Assembly: GCA_018296165.2 (NCBI GenBank) | Contig: JACKQL020000007.1 | Span: 1,178,001 to 1,242,000 of the forward strand | Source of the DNA: Termitomyces sp. T153 | Taxonomy: Eukaryota > Basidiomycota > Agaricomycetes > Agaricales > Lyophyllaceae | Direction of reading: 5' to 3' | Length of the DNA: 64,000 nt | Shown here: positions 1 to 11,635 of the stretch, piece by piece | Layout of the letters: each line of letters starts with the position of its first letter | Numbering within the stretch: the stretch's first letter is position 1 | The notes under the pieces: model-generated | Told to the model about the DNA's origin: nothing | What the model saw: only the letters and a program-made list of their open reading frames with translations | Database searches by the model: none | Position numbers and translations under genes: made by a program

Positions 1-1270
1 AAAGAGACACTACCTATTATACCTGGCTAGAAGGGTACATTCTGCCAGAGCATATGCAGCCAGTAAAATCTGAGAAGTGTGAAAGTCACTCCCCAGTAGA
101 AGATGTATAAGCAGGGACTAGTTACCAGCTGTGCATTAAGAGCAATCAGGTCAGAGAGGGTGTAGCCCTCCAAATAGGCCAGACTACCCAGGTGAAGGTG
201 GAGGAGATTGAAGGCAAGGATCACTAGAAGGTGATCATAATCCCACCCCACCTTCCATGCCATGTCAAGGACCACTAGTTCTGGGAGGAGGCAGTGGAGG
301 ACCTGGACAGAGACTACCCTACTCAGGTTGTGGTCCACCACCACTCCCAGAAGGGGGTCCTCCCTATAATGATAGAGTATCAGGTAGCATCACATGATGC
401 TGCCTATAAATACTATTTCTGTAATTACATAAGGCAGTGCCTTACTTCATACTTTGTAGACAGAATTGACTGGTTTTGACTTACAGAGTGTGAACAGTAA
501 GCTGCATGACCCATAATGGAAACATCACATTTTTCTAAGTCAAACAAGCATTTACTGCAAAGCAGAAGCCAAACTTCCAGGAAAGAAGTTCACTGCCACT
601 AGTCATGATCAGAATGTTAAAATTTTAATGTTCACCCCCTCAATGAGCACTGTGGTGACCATGAAAGGTCAGGTGTTCAGGCCTAGGTCCAAACCAGAGT
701 TTGATGGAGTATTGCAAAGTGCTCCACATAAAATGTTGGATCTTGCCATGTCACACCATAGTGTGAGGAGAGAGAGTGGTGTGATGCCTGGAAGGCTGCT
801 AGCAGCTACTGCCATTCAACCACAGCTACTCCCATTCAACCACAGCTACTCCCATTCAACCACAGCTACTCCCATTCAACCACAGCTACTCCCATTCAAC
901 CACAGCTACTCCCATTCAACCACAGCTACTCCCATTCAACCACCCCTGGGTGGTCAGACTGGTGTCACAACTGAGAGCACTCAAGTGCCCTCTACTTAGT
1001 TGTACCTGAAGGTAGAACTGAATGATGTAGCAGTGACAGTGAGCAAAGGGAAAACCCCCTCATATGTGCCTACAGCATTATGAGTGGAAGGTCTGAGATC
1101 CTTTCCTGAGGCTGTGGGAGGTCAGCATGACTCCTCTCTGGTGGTTACTCCACTGAGGAGTAATGAGAATGAGCCTCACAGAGCACATGGCCCTGTACAA
1201 TCATGAGCTGGGCCCATGCTGAGCCTGTGCACAGCAGGACTGTCAGCATTCAGCAGTAAACTGTCTAAAT
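1..1270. other. Decayed repetitive DNA, unclassified
   Basis: This stretch is CpG-poor and full of stops in all frames, like the transposon-rich parts of the window and unlike the host genes. Short open frames exist, but none resembles a protein family I recognise. The only clear structure is a 20-bp tandem array, listed separately. It leads into a LINE-like 3' coding remnant, so part of it may be the body of that LINE, but I cannot show this. Confidence 0.4.
804..943. repeat. Minisatellite, 20-bp unit, seven copies
   Basis: The unit agctactcccattcaaccac is repeated head to tail seven times. The first copy differs by one base (gccattcaac at 811) and the others look identical. Because 20 is not a multiple of three, a frame through it cycles through three peptides, so the open frame crossing it is a by-product of the repeat. 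Confidence 0.9.
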
Positions 1271-1560
1271 AGGCTCTGCATGTAATCTATTTAGCACTCC
1301 TGTATGCCCTCACTGTGGAAATTTAACCATTGAGATGGTCCAGCATGTGCTGCTCATATGTCCCCACTACCAATTTGAACAACATCATCACCTGAGAAGA
1401 AAACTCTGACAAAAAGCTGAATTGTTATCCTACTCCTTGTAACCCCTGATGCCTTGAAACCCCTCTTCAGTTTTGCCCAGGCCACTAAACAATTCCAACT
1501 CCTCAGCCCACCCCAGCAGGATCCTGCCAGCAACAACACCTCATAGTCCAGTGCCATGCC
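1270..1560 (+). pseudogene. LINE (Tad-like) reverse transcriptase C-terminal remnant
   Basis: The plus strand reads CPHCGNLTIEMVQHVLLICP near 1300-1370. This is the cysteine/histidine zinc-binding tail (zf-RVT type) found after the RT and RNase H domains of fungal non-LTR retrotransposons. A few codons on, in another frame, comes a segment like the usual LINE C-terminus (KAELLSY, then ALKPLFSFAQATKQF). Frames are broken by stops and shifts, so this is a dead fragment. No RT core or poly-A tail was found. The call rests on motif order, not on an alignment. Confidence 0.5.
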
Positions 1561-1599
1561 CCAATGCCGATGCCTGACTACATGCCCTAGAGCACTCAC

Positions 1600-2520
1600 A
1601 ACCTCTCACTCTTATAACCTATTCACTTTAATATTGGCACCAGACCCCCTTTCTCAGATCTTGACTCTATCTTATTTCCTCCCTGGTTGGGCAGCATCCA
1701 TGCTGCCCAACCTCTTGCTGCCTGCCTAAGCAGACAGCTCTTGTAGCCACAAAAACCTTACATTACTCACTACAAACATATGGTTGTACCACAGGAGTAT
1801 ACCCTAAAATGGGCAAGGAATGACCAGCCCACTCATTCTGCATGTATGCAGGGGGGCAAGGAACTGTATAGCTCTGATAAAGTGCCATAGACCTCTGTAG
1901 TACTGTGTACCATGGCATTACATGCCCAGCACATTAATTGACTCAAAAAAAATGTATTTAGCTGTAGCCTAGCCTATGAAGGTCTATGAAGCTACTCCTG
2001 TGTGGTGTCAATATGAAACTTCCAAAAAGAAAGAAAAGAAGAAAAAGAGAGAGAGAAAGAGAGGTTTTCTGTTTTAGACATGTTGTCTGGTACATGTGGA
2101 ATGGAGGTTGGAAGTTGGGGAAACTGCCAAACAAGTTTTCTCAGGAGCTTCCTGGTAGTGATATTCCAGCTTGGCTTCAAGCCATGGGCCAGGTCAGGCA
2201 GGGCCCATTTGAGCTGGTCCTGGCTTCAAGCTGTGGGCCAGGCCAGAGAGGATGGCCCAGCAACAGCTTTAGCTTGGCTCATACTCATGGTAAGCTATGA
2301 GCTGGCAGCCCAAGCCACAGCTTTCTGCTAATAGAGTCAAACAGATGTAACATCTTGATGAATGTCCAACATGCAACTTCAATGTTTGTGTCTTCAATAC
2401 AGCTTCACATTATGCCCCATGAGTGACAGCATAGCCATGAGCCTTTAGAAATGAACACTAGATTTTCTCTATGGATCTTCAGACATGTGTTCCTTCTCTC
2501 ATTGACCCATTACCCTCAAC
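1600..2520. other. Repeat-derived spacer with a purine tract
   Basis: No gene is recognised. A purine-only tract of about 50 bases lies near 2018-2064, made of AAAG, AAGA and GAGA runs. The part next to the hAT fragment (2150-2330) holds repeated GGGCCAGG-like words similar to those near the hAT 3' end, so it may be internal or subterminal hAT sequence. Confidence 0.3.
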
Positions 2521-2523
2521 CCA

Positions 2524-2933
2524 TTGTCAGGTGTGAAAATGCCCACTCCTGGAGTTATTCAGACTCTTGTAAAAACCAATGCTCTTCAGTTTCACTCTGC
2601 TTGGGGATCATTAGCTTGTGACTATCTGTTGATCATGGCATCCTCTGTTTCAAGCAAGCATGCCTTTTCACAGGGCAGATTGACAATTACTAAACAATGG
2701 AATCAATTGAAGGGTGACATTGTTGAGGCACTACAATGTTTGAAATGTGTGATATGACATGATTTGCTCTTTTGGGAACCTGGTCCTTCCTCCCTTCATG
2801 AGACTGAGCTCAAGAACCTTGAGAAGAGTGAGGATGATAGTGGTCTTGGGATGGAAGAGGAAGAGGGTTGGGATGAGATCTTTTCTGATGCTGAAGATGA
2901 TGATTTTAGTGACATTGACATTGATTTTGATTA
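2524..2933 (+). pseudogene. hAT transposase, C-terminal dimerisation domain fragment
   Basis: The translated C-terminus has the hAT family dimerisation signature: a LACDYLLIMASSVSSKHAFS segment, then the basic NQLKGDIVEALQCLKC segment. A very acidic tail of about 55 residues follows, ending in DIDIDFD and a stop at 2933. hAT transposases cut and paste DNA and dimerise through this region. An in-frame TGA at 2755 interrupts the frame, in a position compatible with decay of CGA. The N-terminal zinc finger and catalytic domain are missing, so this is a truncated, inactive copy. Confidence 0.8.
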
Positions 2934-2984
2934 GGACAACATATGTTGTTACTTGTGCACTCTATTGTAAAATATGTTGTGTCT

Positions 2985-3069
2985 GCTAAAAGCCGCGGCC
3001 TGGGCCAAGCCAAGCCGGAGCCAGGCCGAGCCGGCGGCTTTTGGGCCAAACCGGGCCGGAACATCACTA
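2985..3069 (+). repeat. hAT 3' subterminal region and probable terminal inverted repeat
   Basis: About 50 bases after the hAT stop the DNA turns GC-rich, with repeated GGCC and GCCGG words in both orientations, as in the subterminal transposase-binding regions of hAT elements. It ends with cgggccggaacatcacta. Read inward this is TAGTGATGTTCCGGCCCG, a plausible hAT terminus. The matching 5' terminus was not located, so the end is inferred. Single-copy-like, CpG-normal DNA starts just to the right. Confidence 0.55.
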
Positions 3070-3360
3070 CTTCCTGGCCCCGTCGTCAGCTTAACCTGTT
3101 ATGGGCAGATCAGAACATCCAGTCTGTGAATTGATCAGTTGAAACGCAACAAGAGCGAAAACTTGAATGACATTAGGTATCTAAGAACCCACGGCTGAAG
3201 GCACTTCCCATATTCTCGGGAACTGGGAGGACAAGCACATTCTTAGGCGACCATTAGTTCATGGTAAATGAATATAGATAAGATAGATCAGCCAGATTAA
3301 ATATCCTAGTAAGAAAAGAAAAGGCCTATGTTCACTTTTCAGTGTGAAAAAGATTCAAAT

Positions 3361-4009
3361 TTAACATAGTGAAAATCTGTCATGTTCAGTCAAAAGGGAT
3401 TGATGAAAGGAGCTAATACTAGGAAATATCATTTCAAAATTTGATGGTCGAAGGTTGCCTAGTTTGAGCCGTTTTCCACACCATCGCGGATGAACAAGTA
3501 CCATCACCCTCCAAAAAGATTGAGGGCTTGACTTTACCTGATACTTATGACATATTTTACGTGAGCACTCCCTACCCAAGTCTTGGCCATCCCTGAGAGC
3601 TCTTCCCAGTGTACCGAGATCGTGCTGTGCTATCTGATTTGTTCCCTTTTATCTCACACTGCTACTAAGTCCTCCATTTCCCTATTGAGCTAACAGATTC
3701 CCGAGCTCTGCCTTGTTGATGCGACCTGGCATGATCATCAATGTCTTGATGAGACGCCGGCTGAATTTTTTTCGTGGATGATCGACACACTTAAGGTAAT
3801 CGATACGTTATGCTTGCAAGGGGTTTGGACGCGATATTGAACAATTCTTGAGCTTGATCGTCTGGATCCGTGGCTACATATATACAACGAGCGTAAAATT
3901 CAACAGTTGTTTGACCACCCAAAGTCCGAGTCGGGTAGATTTCTCGGACACAATAATTCGGATGCACGATGGGAACTTCTGACTTTTCTACTATGTTTAC
4001 TCTCCCCAT
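3361..4009 (-). CDS. Possible small host gene, unrecognised
   Basis: Two minus-strand frames lie in CpG-normal DNA between the hAT end and the DUF6534 gene: a 72-codon frame from 4009 to 3791 and another from 3579 to 3361. They could be exons of one small gene divergent from the DUF6534 gene, or chance frames. Neither matches a family I know. The first contains EIYPTRTLGGQTTVEFYAR, which has ordinary globular composition. Splice sites joining them were not established. Reported because nothing else occupies about 1 kb here. Confidence 0.25.
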
Positions 4010-4137
4010 GATGGACCGTAATCTCTGGTTTGAGATATTAATACGAAATCTTCTCTTGCCTGCCTATATAATAAATCTCGTCAGGGTGTTTGGCTTGTGA
4101 ACGTTGTGTCTCAATCAAGTTCGTGAGGGCAGCAGAA

Positions 4138-6440
4138 ATGTCCACAGCATCTCCAACTGGAGCCCAGCTCGTTGGTTACGTACAGCAAGTTCTTGGAAAG
4201 TCTTTTATCGGGTTTACGATTGCCACCACGTGAGTTTTCTTTCCCAATGTTGCTCATGATTTCAAGATTCAACGACTTTCAGGTTGTATGGAATGACTTG
4301 TTTGCAAACATATCTCTACTACCGAAATTATCCAAAGGATCATCGACTACTAAAAGTGACGGCGAGTGCAAATTCCGGTTTCCCATATTGCTTGTGGTTG
4401 ATCCATGTAGCGGTTCGGGTTTTCCCGCTACGGAGTTTGAAGGACCGGCAGTTGCCAGAGCTTCGTCACCTCTGAGAGCAACGGGTCACAGAGTTGTAAC
4501 GTGTTATGTTCTAATGGGACAGGTAGTCCAACTGGTTCGTCGAGTGCAATTCCGGCGTGTTCCACCAAATGTAACGGTTCTGCCTAAAATGGAACACGCC
4601 GGAATTGCACTCGACGAACCAGTTGGACTACCTGTCCCATTAGAACATAACACGTTACAACTCTGTGACCCGTTGCTCTCAGAGGTGACGAAGCTCTGGC
4701 AACTGCCGGTCCTTCAAACTCCGTAGCGGGAAAACCCGAACCGCTACAATCCACGTCTCGGCAGGTCGGCACTCTATGGTGGGTGTTTATTTGTTATACT
4801 TCAACTTGTGTAGTAGATTTTGGAACCGTCTTGCAGGGTGCTCGATACATTGGCGACCATATTTGTGGCCCATTCGCTTTACACATACCTCGTACTCGAT
4901 TATGGATTGCCACCACAAGTATACCTCAATATTCCCTGGTATGTCATGCTTTCTAGCTTCAAAAGTACGGTATTCAAATGCAAAGCATCAGGAGTTTCGC
5001 GGTGAGTCGCGTTGTCGAACCTTTCAACAAATTTGACCTCAATTGACAGACGGAATATATGCTTGTGGCGAGTACTTCTCCTTTCGTTATCAGCAGGATT
5101 GAGAATTTTGTAGACCTTGATCACTTTCCTTGCTCAAATGTAAAGTTATATACATTTGCTTAATCCTTGTATTCTCACCACTATGTCTGCAGTTTCTACA
5201 GTCGTACTATTTGGAGAGGTATGATTTGAGCTTTTACTAAGGTCGAACTCGGCCCATGTCATCCTACATTTGTGTCAGTGAGCACTCACAAAGTCGTCCC
5301 TGTCGCAATTGTCAGCTTGTTTCACCTGACTGTCAAAGATGGTATTACTTACTAGCCTTAGATTGCGCTCGCTCTGATCACGCTAGGTGATCTAATCCGT
5401 ACTCTCTTTTCTCTACTCGGGACTGACATCCATCACGTCAGCCCTTGGATTAGGTAGGACCGTGACACTTCCAGAATACCGTTGGTCCTTGCACCTTCTA
5501 ACAAGTTTCTGTATGAAGCAACGACTGTTCAATTGTACTTCTTTCTCTGCCTTGTTTGCAACAATCACTCATGAAGTTTTTTTTAGGTTCCAGAATCCAT
5601 TGTGGACAACAATAGCGGAAAGAAGTTTTTCTGTGCGTACTCCATAGATCGTAAGCCTACCTCAACTGATGGTGTCATTCAGATTCTGAGCGGCTTTGTA
5701 CAAGGCTTCGCCTTCCTAAATGATGTCGTGATCACAGTGGCCATGTGTGTCTATTTGCATGCTTGGCGAAGTGGGTTCAAGAACTCGTGAGCATTACAGA
5801 TAATAGCAATGGATCTTTAATATTCTACCATAGGACTGAGAAAATGATTGATGGCTTGATGTTGTATTCCATCAGTCGAGGTAAGTTATCTGGATATATA
5901 TTATCTTTGGTAAAACAGAATCATTCTGCTCTGTAGGTGTTCTGACAGCGTGGGTAACGGTACCGCGAAGTTACTTGAGAATGAATACTCAAAACCCTCG
6001 GTACAGTAGTGTCACCCAAATACTATTTCTGATCTTGGTGAGTCGTTTCTAGTAGCATTGGTTCGATTTGAATACTTGACCGTCTGGTTCAAGAACGTCG
6101 GACTACCACATGATACGTATTGGCAGCCATTCCATCAAGCTGTTGGCAAATGTGAGAATGTTGACGCAATTTTTCGTGAATTGTAATGCTCAATTTTCTG
6201 ACCTTTATGTTGACATCAGTATATGTCAACTCAGTCTTGGCTACGTGAGTTGAACCAGAAGTTGATTTCATCATAAATGGCCTGTGTAATCCGATCTTGT
6301 GCAGTCTGAACGTCCGAAGCACATTCAAGGAGGAGGACGAGGTCAAACTGGGTGATATCCGATTCCTTGGTCCTAGTTCATCAATTCAAGAAAATGATCC
6401 GGAGGTTAGCCTTGTCGCTCCTACTCATATTATCATCTAA
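4138..6440 (+). CDS. DUF6534-type multi-pass membrane protein
   Basis: This matches the large basidiomycete family of seven-helix membrane proteins with a C-terminal DUF6534 domain; the function is unknown. Exon 1 (4138-4229) joins exon 2 (4283-4355) to give the family start (TTLYGMTCLQTYLYYRNYPK). A 14-nt micro-exon (4765-4778) and exon 4 (from 4837) give VGTLWVLDTLATIFVAHSLY. After a poorly resolved middle (5050-5690) come the conserved segments GFVQGFAFLNDVVITVAMC, RSGFKNS-TEKMIDGLMLYS and, at the end, VYVNSVLATLNVRSTFKEED. The stop is at 6438-6440. Introns are 53-61 nt except the one at 4356-4764, which is 409 nt because a fold-back element sits in it. Most junctions keep frame, so the gene is probably intact. 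One or two middle exons (around 5050-5220 and 5330-5690) could not be joined with certainty and might hide a defect. Confidence 0.8.
4406..4748. mobile_element. Perfect fold-back (MITE-like) element in an intron
   Basis: Two 159-bp arms (4406-4564 and 4590-4748) are exact reverse complements of each other by direct reading, separated by a 25-bp loop. Outer ends are TGTAGCGG and CCGCTACA. The 5-bp sequence atcca flanks both sides (4401-4405, 4749-4753) as a target duplication. Removing element plus one duplication returns the host intron from 409 to 61 nt, matching its neighbours. Each arm also starts with its own small hairpin (gtagcgg...ccgctac). The loop holds tgtaacggttc, one base off the terminus tgtagcggttc. 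No coding capacity. TG...CA ends with a 5-bp duplication are LTR-like, while the arms are MITE-like, so the class is open. Confidence 0.9.
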
Positions 6441-6751
6441 CTTTAATGTTAGAGAGCTCATAGCCAGGTGTCGCTATTCCAGCGTGAATCGGTATCGTTC
6501 GTCATCAGTCACTGTGGCCAACGTTCGCAAGAAAAAGGGGATAACTTCACCGCTACCCCTTGCAATTGATACGGTTCACATAATCAAAACTTTTTGTTGT
6601 AGCTTTGTTCTTTCAATGCTAAGTCTCCCCGAAAATCGAAAGACATTGACTACATGTTCCCGGTCTTATTCTAACTTAAAGTACGGCCAGTGCAAGGACA
6701 TGGGTAGGCAGAGATAGATATGTACTATCGGAAAAAGCGCGATTCATCATC
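6441..6751. other. Intergenic region between convergent genes
   Basis: About 310 bp separates the stop of the DUF6534 gene from the stop of the Mrc1-like gene, which face each other. It should hold both 3' untranslated regions and terminators. No conserved element was recognised. Confidence 0.6.
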
Positions 6752-9700
6752 TTAACTAAAACGTGTTGTGCGACCGTCAGCTGCCATTTTAAGGAGAACA
6801 CTATCTTCTGCTCTGATTTGTCGTCTAGACCCGGAGTTGGCTGATGCAGTAAAGGCAGAGCCTCCTACGAACCCTTTTCGCAAGGATCCACCACCAGATT
6901 TGACTTTGTATCCCGTTACAGCTGTACCACCAACATTGCGGACGGTAGTTCGACTGAGGCTGGACCGTCCCTCCACCTTTGCCCACTTTACACTGCGCTC
7001 CGCCATGTCGGCCTTAGGTGGGGGCATGGCCAAAGACTGTAGATACAGAATTATCAGACACATTTTGAACAAGAAGGGGAGAGGGAAACCTCAACATCGA
7101 ATTCAATTTGATCTGGAGCTTTGCGACGTGTTGGAATATGTTTCTTTGTTTTCGAAGCAACTGATTTGACGCGAACATGGTTCTCTTGATCTGACTGATT
7201 ATCGTCCATCCAGGACACGTCATTAGGATCCAGAGGCTCTCCCTCTTCTTCCTTTTTGGGCGTCAATAGACATACCTCATTCTGAGATTTCTGCGCAGTT
7301 TCCTTTACAAGCCGAGTGAACTCTGAGGTTGTTATAACTTCACGCGGCTCGTCATCATCATCGTCAGGCCCCTTATCCGTATCTTCCGTTCTATTGCCCA
7401 TGACAAAATCCAATGGCTGAATTTCTTTGAGATATGCAAAGTCAGCATCATCGGTCACCAGGTTTTGCTGATAGACACCAAAGAAAAATTTAGTGTCTAC
7501 ATTTTCGCCTGCATGTTCAGAAATCATCCAATTTAGTAGGTACAAGAACGAGAAGTTTATGAAACTCACTAAGTTCCTTAATATTGGGCCTATCAATCCT
7601 CTGTTTCTTATAGATTTGACGGCGAAACAGCGAAACAGCAAAAGTGTTAGTGTTGGTGTTAGTGTCTGTCGCGCTCATCCTCGTCACTTTCATCATCACT
7701 ATCATTCATAAATCCTCGATTTTTTCGTTTCTTGCGCAGCTCTCCTTTGATAGCAGCTTCATGAAGCCTTTGAAGGGTTTCATCATCATCTTTTCCGTGT
7801 TCTCTGTCAGATGATCAGCCTCCTCACAGTAGCAGACATATATAACACCTACTGAAATTTCTCTAGTACCAAATTCGCAGCCACAGTTTTCTCATCCATC
7901 TCAGAGTCATCTACCAAGATTTCTAGCGTCTGATCCAAGTATTCTCCATCTTCCTCATCGTCATTGTCTTTCTGCCTCGGCCCAAAACCAAATATCTCGT
8001 CTTCATCAGACTCTTGAGCTTCCTGCTCGACGAATTCTGACTTGTCTAACAGCATTCGATGTTTATGATCTTGAGCCTTGGAGCCGCGCTTTTAAACATC
8101 GAAAGCATTTGCAGAACGCTTCGTAGCAAGACTAGGGGAAGGGCTGGATCTATATCCGCCTTCAAACAAAGGAGAGGTCGGTGTCTTTACTCGTCGGTGC
8201 AACCGACTCAATGGAGCAGATTGTGTGTTCAACTTCATCCAAGAGAGAGATAGTACGAAGTGGTCGGCGTAAAGTCGATGATTGGCTTAACACTTCAGCT
8301 GATGCTGGCGAAGGACGCCGATAAATTTACGGAGTTGATACATTTGGCCTGGTCTGGGTAAGGAAGCTGCTCACAGGGGATTCAGAAATGATGAGCCAAA
8401 CAAAAGTTGAAGGAAGCTTGCCCATGATCATTAACATATAGCTCGGGCTCTGGTTGAACTTTCTGATTTGCAGCCTCCAGCACATACTCCTGCTCCTTCT
8501 CGAATATCTGATCCGCTTTGCGAAGGAACATTCCACTAACTTCGAAAGCGGGTTCCAGAGTGATATCTTGAATCAAATCAAGAGTATCAGCTTTGGCGAG
8601 TTTATCGCGAGGGAAAGCCTGAGGACATCGTTGTATAACCAAATCTAGATTTCCTCCTAGTGCAGACGAAAGTTTTTACCTTGTCTGCCAGGCCGCCTGT
8701 AAGTCGCTCCGGCGAGATTGCTGCGTTTTGTTTCTCTGTACCAAATTCAAAAAAGTCTGAGAAACCAGGCTGTAAGGGGGCTGGACCAACACCAACTGAA
8801 TGCTCATCGTGGAATTGGGAGAATACAAGACATTTAAATTTGGCGCCGATGAAGGGAGTCAGATTTAGGGGCGAGGTAGAAGGCTGCGTGGCAATAGGTG
8901 AAGTTGGCTTCAGTCTAATGTCAAAAGATTTCGGTAGCCTGGAAGGCCTGGACGGAAAAACAAAGGGGTCATCGTCAATCACCTCATTCATGGTGACGTT
9001 ATCATCATCCTCAGGATGAGCCGGAGACAGTGACAGTCGTCTTACTAGACCACTCTCTAGGCCAAGCAGAAAACTCTTTTTCGTTTCTGAAGGAACTTTC
9101 TCATCAAGAGGTACACGTCGAACCACGGCCTTGTTTTCTTTGTCCCCACCGCGGTCAAACATGCGACATGTTTCGTTTTCCTTGTCCTCGTCGTTCTCTG
9201 TTCAATCCTCCAGGGAAGATGTTGAGCCTCGGTGTGTCAGACTTGGTATGCTACTGATTCCGTGATCATTGAAAGGGCTGTCTTGGAGACGAGGGGAGAA
9301 GTTCGGACGAGGAGCAATATCTTCGTCGTCAGAATCGACGATTGCCTTGAGGACGGCGCGACAGGTTCTCGAGAGCAACCCGGCATCCGATTCCCCGTCT
9401 TCAGGATTAAGATCAGCAGTGTCAACTGTGTTGTTTTCCTCATCCACATCTTCATTCCCATCTTCACTTCCGTGAGTAGGAAAAGGACTGGCTGACCCTC
9501 TTAACCGTGCACTCAACTCCGGTATGTCGCTGTCATCATCATCGTCGTCGTCGTCGTCATTTTCCATGTTGTCTGTCCCCCCGCCAGGTAGATTAAGGCC
9601 CTTCTCGATGTACAGCTTGCTCACTTCCTGTACAGAAGTAGCACCGTCATCCCAATCCTTTACTCGACCTCCGCGCTGAACCCACTCCTCTTCCTTAGCT

Positions 9701-11635
9701 CGTATGATATCTTGACGTGCAGCATCCGCTTTCGAACGGACGATCTTGCCAATAAAGCTGGTGTTATTGGAGGTTCTCCTTTTTGCTCTTGACCCATCCC
9801 TGCTCGTCGGAGTACTTCAAAGTCATCGATTTTCGAAGGGTCTTCTTTCACTTTTTTTCCCTTCAAGCCAATTCCTCCTAAGTTTAACTGCCTCTGGCGA
9901 CCCTCGGTGATCCGCTTTTTCCGGCCGGACCTACGTTCTGTTTCCTCTTCCTTGATCGTCATCTGCATATCTGGTGCTTGCAATTTGAAGGTCATCATTC
10001 TCGTCGGAATCAAAAAATTTGGCATTAACTTGCATCTCCTGGCGCGCTGTTTGAGTGCCAGCAACTCTTGCCGACGCTTAAAACTTTCTTGCTTCCTGCT
10101 CTTTCTCAAGCAAAGCGCCAACCTCCGGGAGGTCTTTGTCCGAGTCGTTATCCCAACTGGATAGAGGACGCATGACTCTTAAGGGGCTCCTCTGAGCACG
10201 ATTAGGTGATAGATTGAGTGGTGCGTCATCGCCTTGACAAAGAGCTGGAGATGAAGGAGCAATATGTGGGATCACAGGAGACGTATGACGCTCAGACGAG
10301 AAGTCCACGATAGGGTCTGCTTCAATCTCAGACTTTTTGGATGCGATCCTATTGTTAAAGGCTGAAAGGTCAGTGAACGTACACATAAGAGCGAATACTT
10401 CATACGCTGCAAACAACCCTTGAATTGTATATTTGGATGTCGCTTCCTCCGTGCATGGGATAGACACTTGCTGATCTGCAGCAATGCGGATGCGGTTACG
10501 TGCCGTTTCCTCAAGTTCTTTCTTGGTTGGTGCCTGTCAGTCCATACAGGCTCAGCACAATATACGAGGCAACACCTGAAATCGACACACACCTTGAGTT
10601 TCTTTCGCTTACCTCCATTGTCCTTTTGAGATTTCCGGCTTTTAAAGGAGCCCGTAGTCACAGACTCTCCAGAGAAGCGAAGAGGAACAAGATCCGGGCG
10701 ACTGGGAGCTTTCCCTTTCCCCTTAGTATCCTGTCCCAATAACGCAAGCATGTCGTCGTCAGAAGTGGGGGGAGTAGGAGATGATCGCGATTTCGGTGTA
10801 GTTAATGGGTACAGGTGGAAAGCAGTGGTCGGCGAAGATTCTTTATTCTCTCCGTCTTCAGAGTCTGAGTCGTGTATTATGCATTTCTTCTGCCTCCTAT
10901 TGGTAGCTTGAAGGGAGGGACTACGAGCAAATGAGATATGTGCGGTGGGGGATGAAGTCGTTAGAGGGCTCAAAGATCCACTGAAAACCGTCTCAGTCAA
11001 GGTGTCCTTGCCACTTTCCACAATGGAGGTTGGTAAATGAAGACGATTAGGGCTGACAGGCCTTTGAAGGGACAAAGCGGAGGCTTGACCTTCCTCGAAT
11101 CGATTCGACGCGTCTTTTTCTTTAGCAACACCTGTCATATGAGCATCATCTTTTTCCTCCATATCTAAATCCTTCAATTTCTTCCGCCACGGAAATTGGA
11201 ACGCGGATGACGTGTCTTCACTATTAGCTTCGTCATCGTCATCATCAATATCGCTGGATACTGAATATTCGTGCGAAGGGTCAGGGCTTGGGGGAACCTC
11301 TTCAGACACATCAGAAGGTCCTGTTCTAAAAACGCTGTTGATAGATGAGGAGCTTTTTGATGAGTGCAGCAGATGAGGAGTATCAGAGTCGTCGCCAGCA
11401 GCCTCCGTATGCGCAGAACGACCATAGGTCCGTCGTGCGCGCTTGACAACAGCGGGAGTTGCTGGTGAAGAAGAAGAGATGGTTGAGTCGGGGACAATTG
11501 AAGAGTCTATTCATACTGGCATTTGTGAGAGACGAGGAAGCGTGAGGCTAGCCGAGCGTGACAGGACTTGGAATCAGTCAGCGTGACCGAACGCGTTTAG
11601 GGGTGACTCTGGATATCACATTTAAACTCCGACAT
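6752..11635 (-). CDS. mrc1: Mrc1/claspin-like DNA replication checkpoint mediator
   Basis: Mrc1/claspin travels with the replication fork, supports fork speed and relays the S-phase checkpoint signal from Mec1/ATR to the effector kinase. The minus strand gives a long, acidic, Ser/Pro-rich protein in many exons. N-terminal part (about 11506-10590): VFRTGPSDVSEEVPPSPD, FPWRKKLKDLD and SRSSPTPPTSDDDML. Middle: the basic block EGRQRQLNLGGIGLKGKK, then KIDDFEVLRRAGMGQ. The diagnostic MRC1 domain lies at about 8055-7400: KSEFVEQEAQESDEDEIFGF, then AANLVLEKFQ-EHGKDDDETL, LHEAAIKGELRKKRKNRGF, KQRIDRPNIKEL and VYQQNLVTDDADFAYL. The stop is at 6752-6754. SQ/TQ sites were not counted. A 81-nt intron (7687-7607) explains an apparent frame break. 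The 5' end is uncertain: I propose ATG at 11635 spliced to 11506, since the frame just upstream of the first long exon contains a stop. Confidence 0.85.

Noticed and set aside
804..943. CRISPR-like array
   Set aside because: The repeats are directly adjacent with no spacers, and the genome is fungal. It is a minisatellite.
4172..4726. 184-codon plus-strand ORF
   Set aside because: It reads through exon-intron boundaries of the DUF6534 gene and both arms of the fold-back element; the second half is the antisense of the first. It is not a gene.
6768..7169. 133-codon plus-strand ORF
   Set aside because: It is the complement of the 3' exons of the Mrc1-like gene, whose minus-strand frames carry the family motifs.
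7607..7690. Frameshift or pseudogenisation of the Mrc1-like gene
   Set aside because: A standard intron with correct phase explains the break, and the rest of the gene is open in spliced form.
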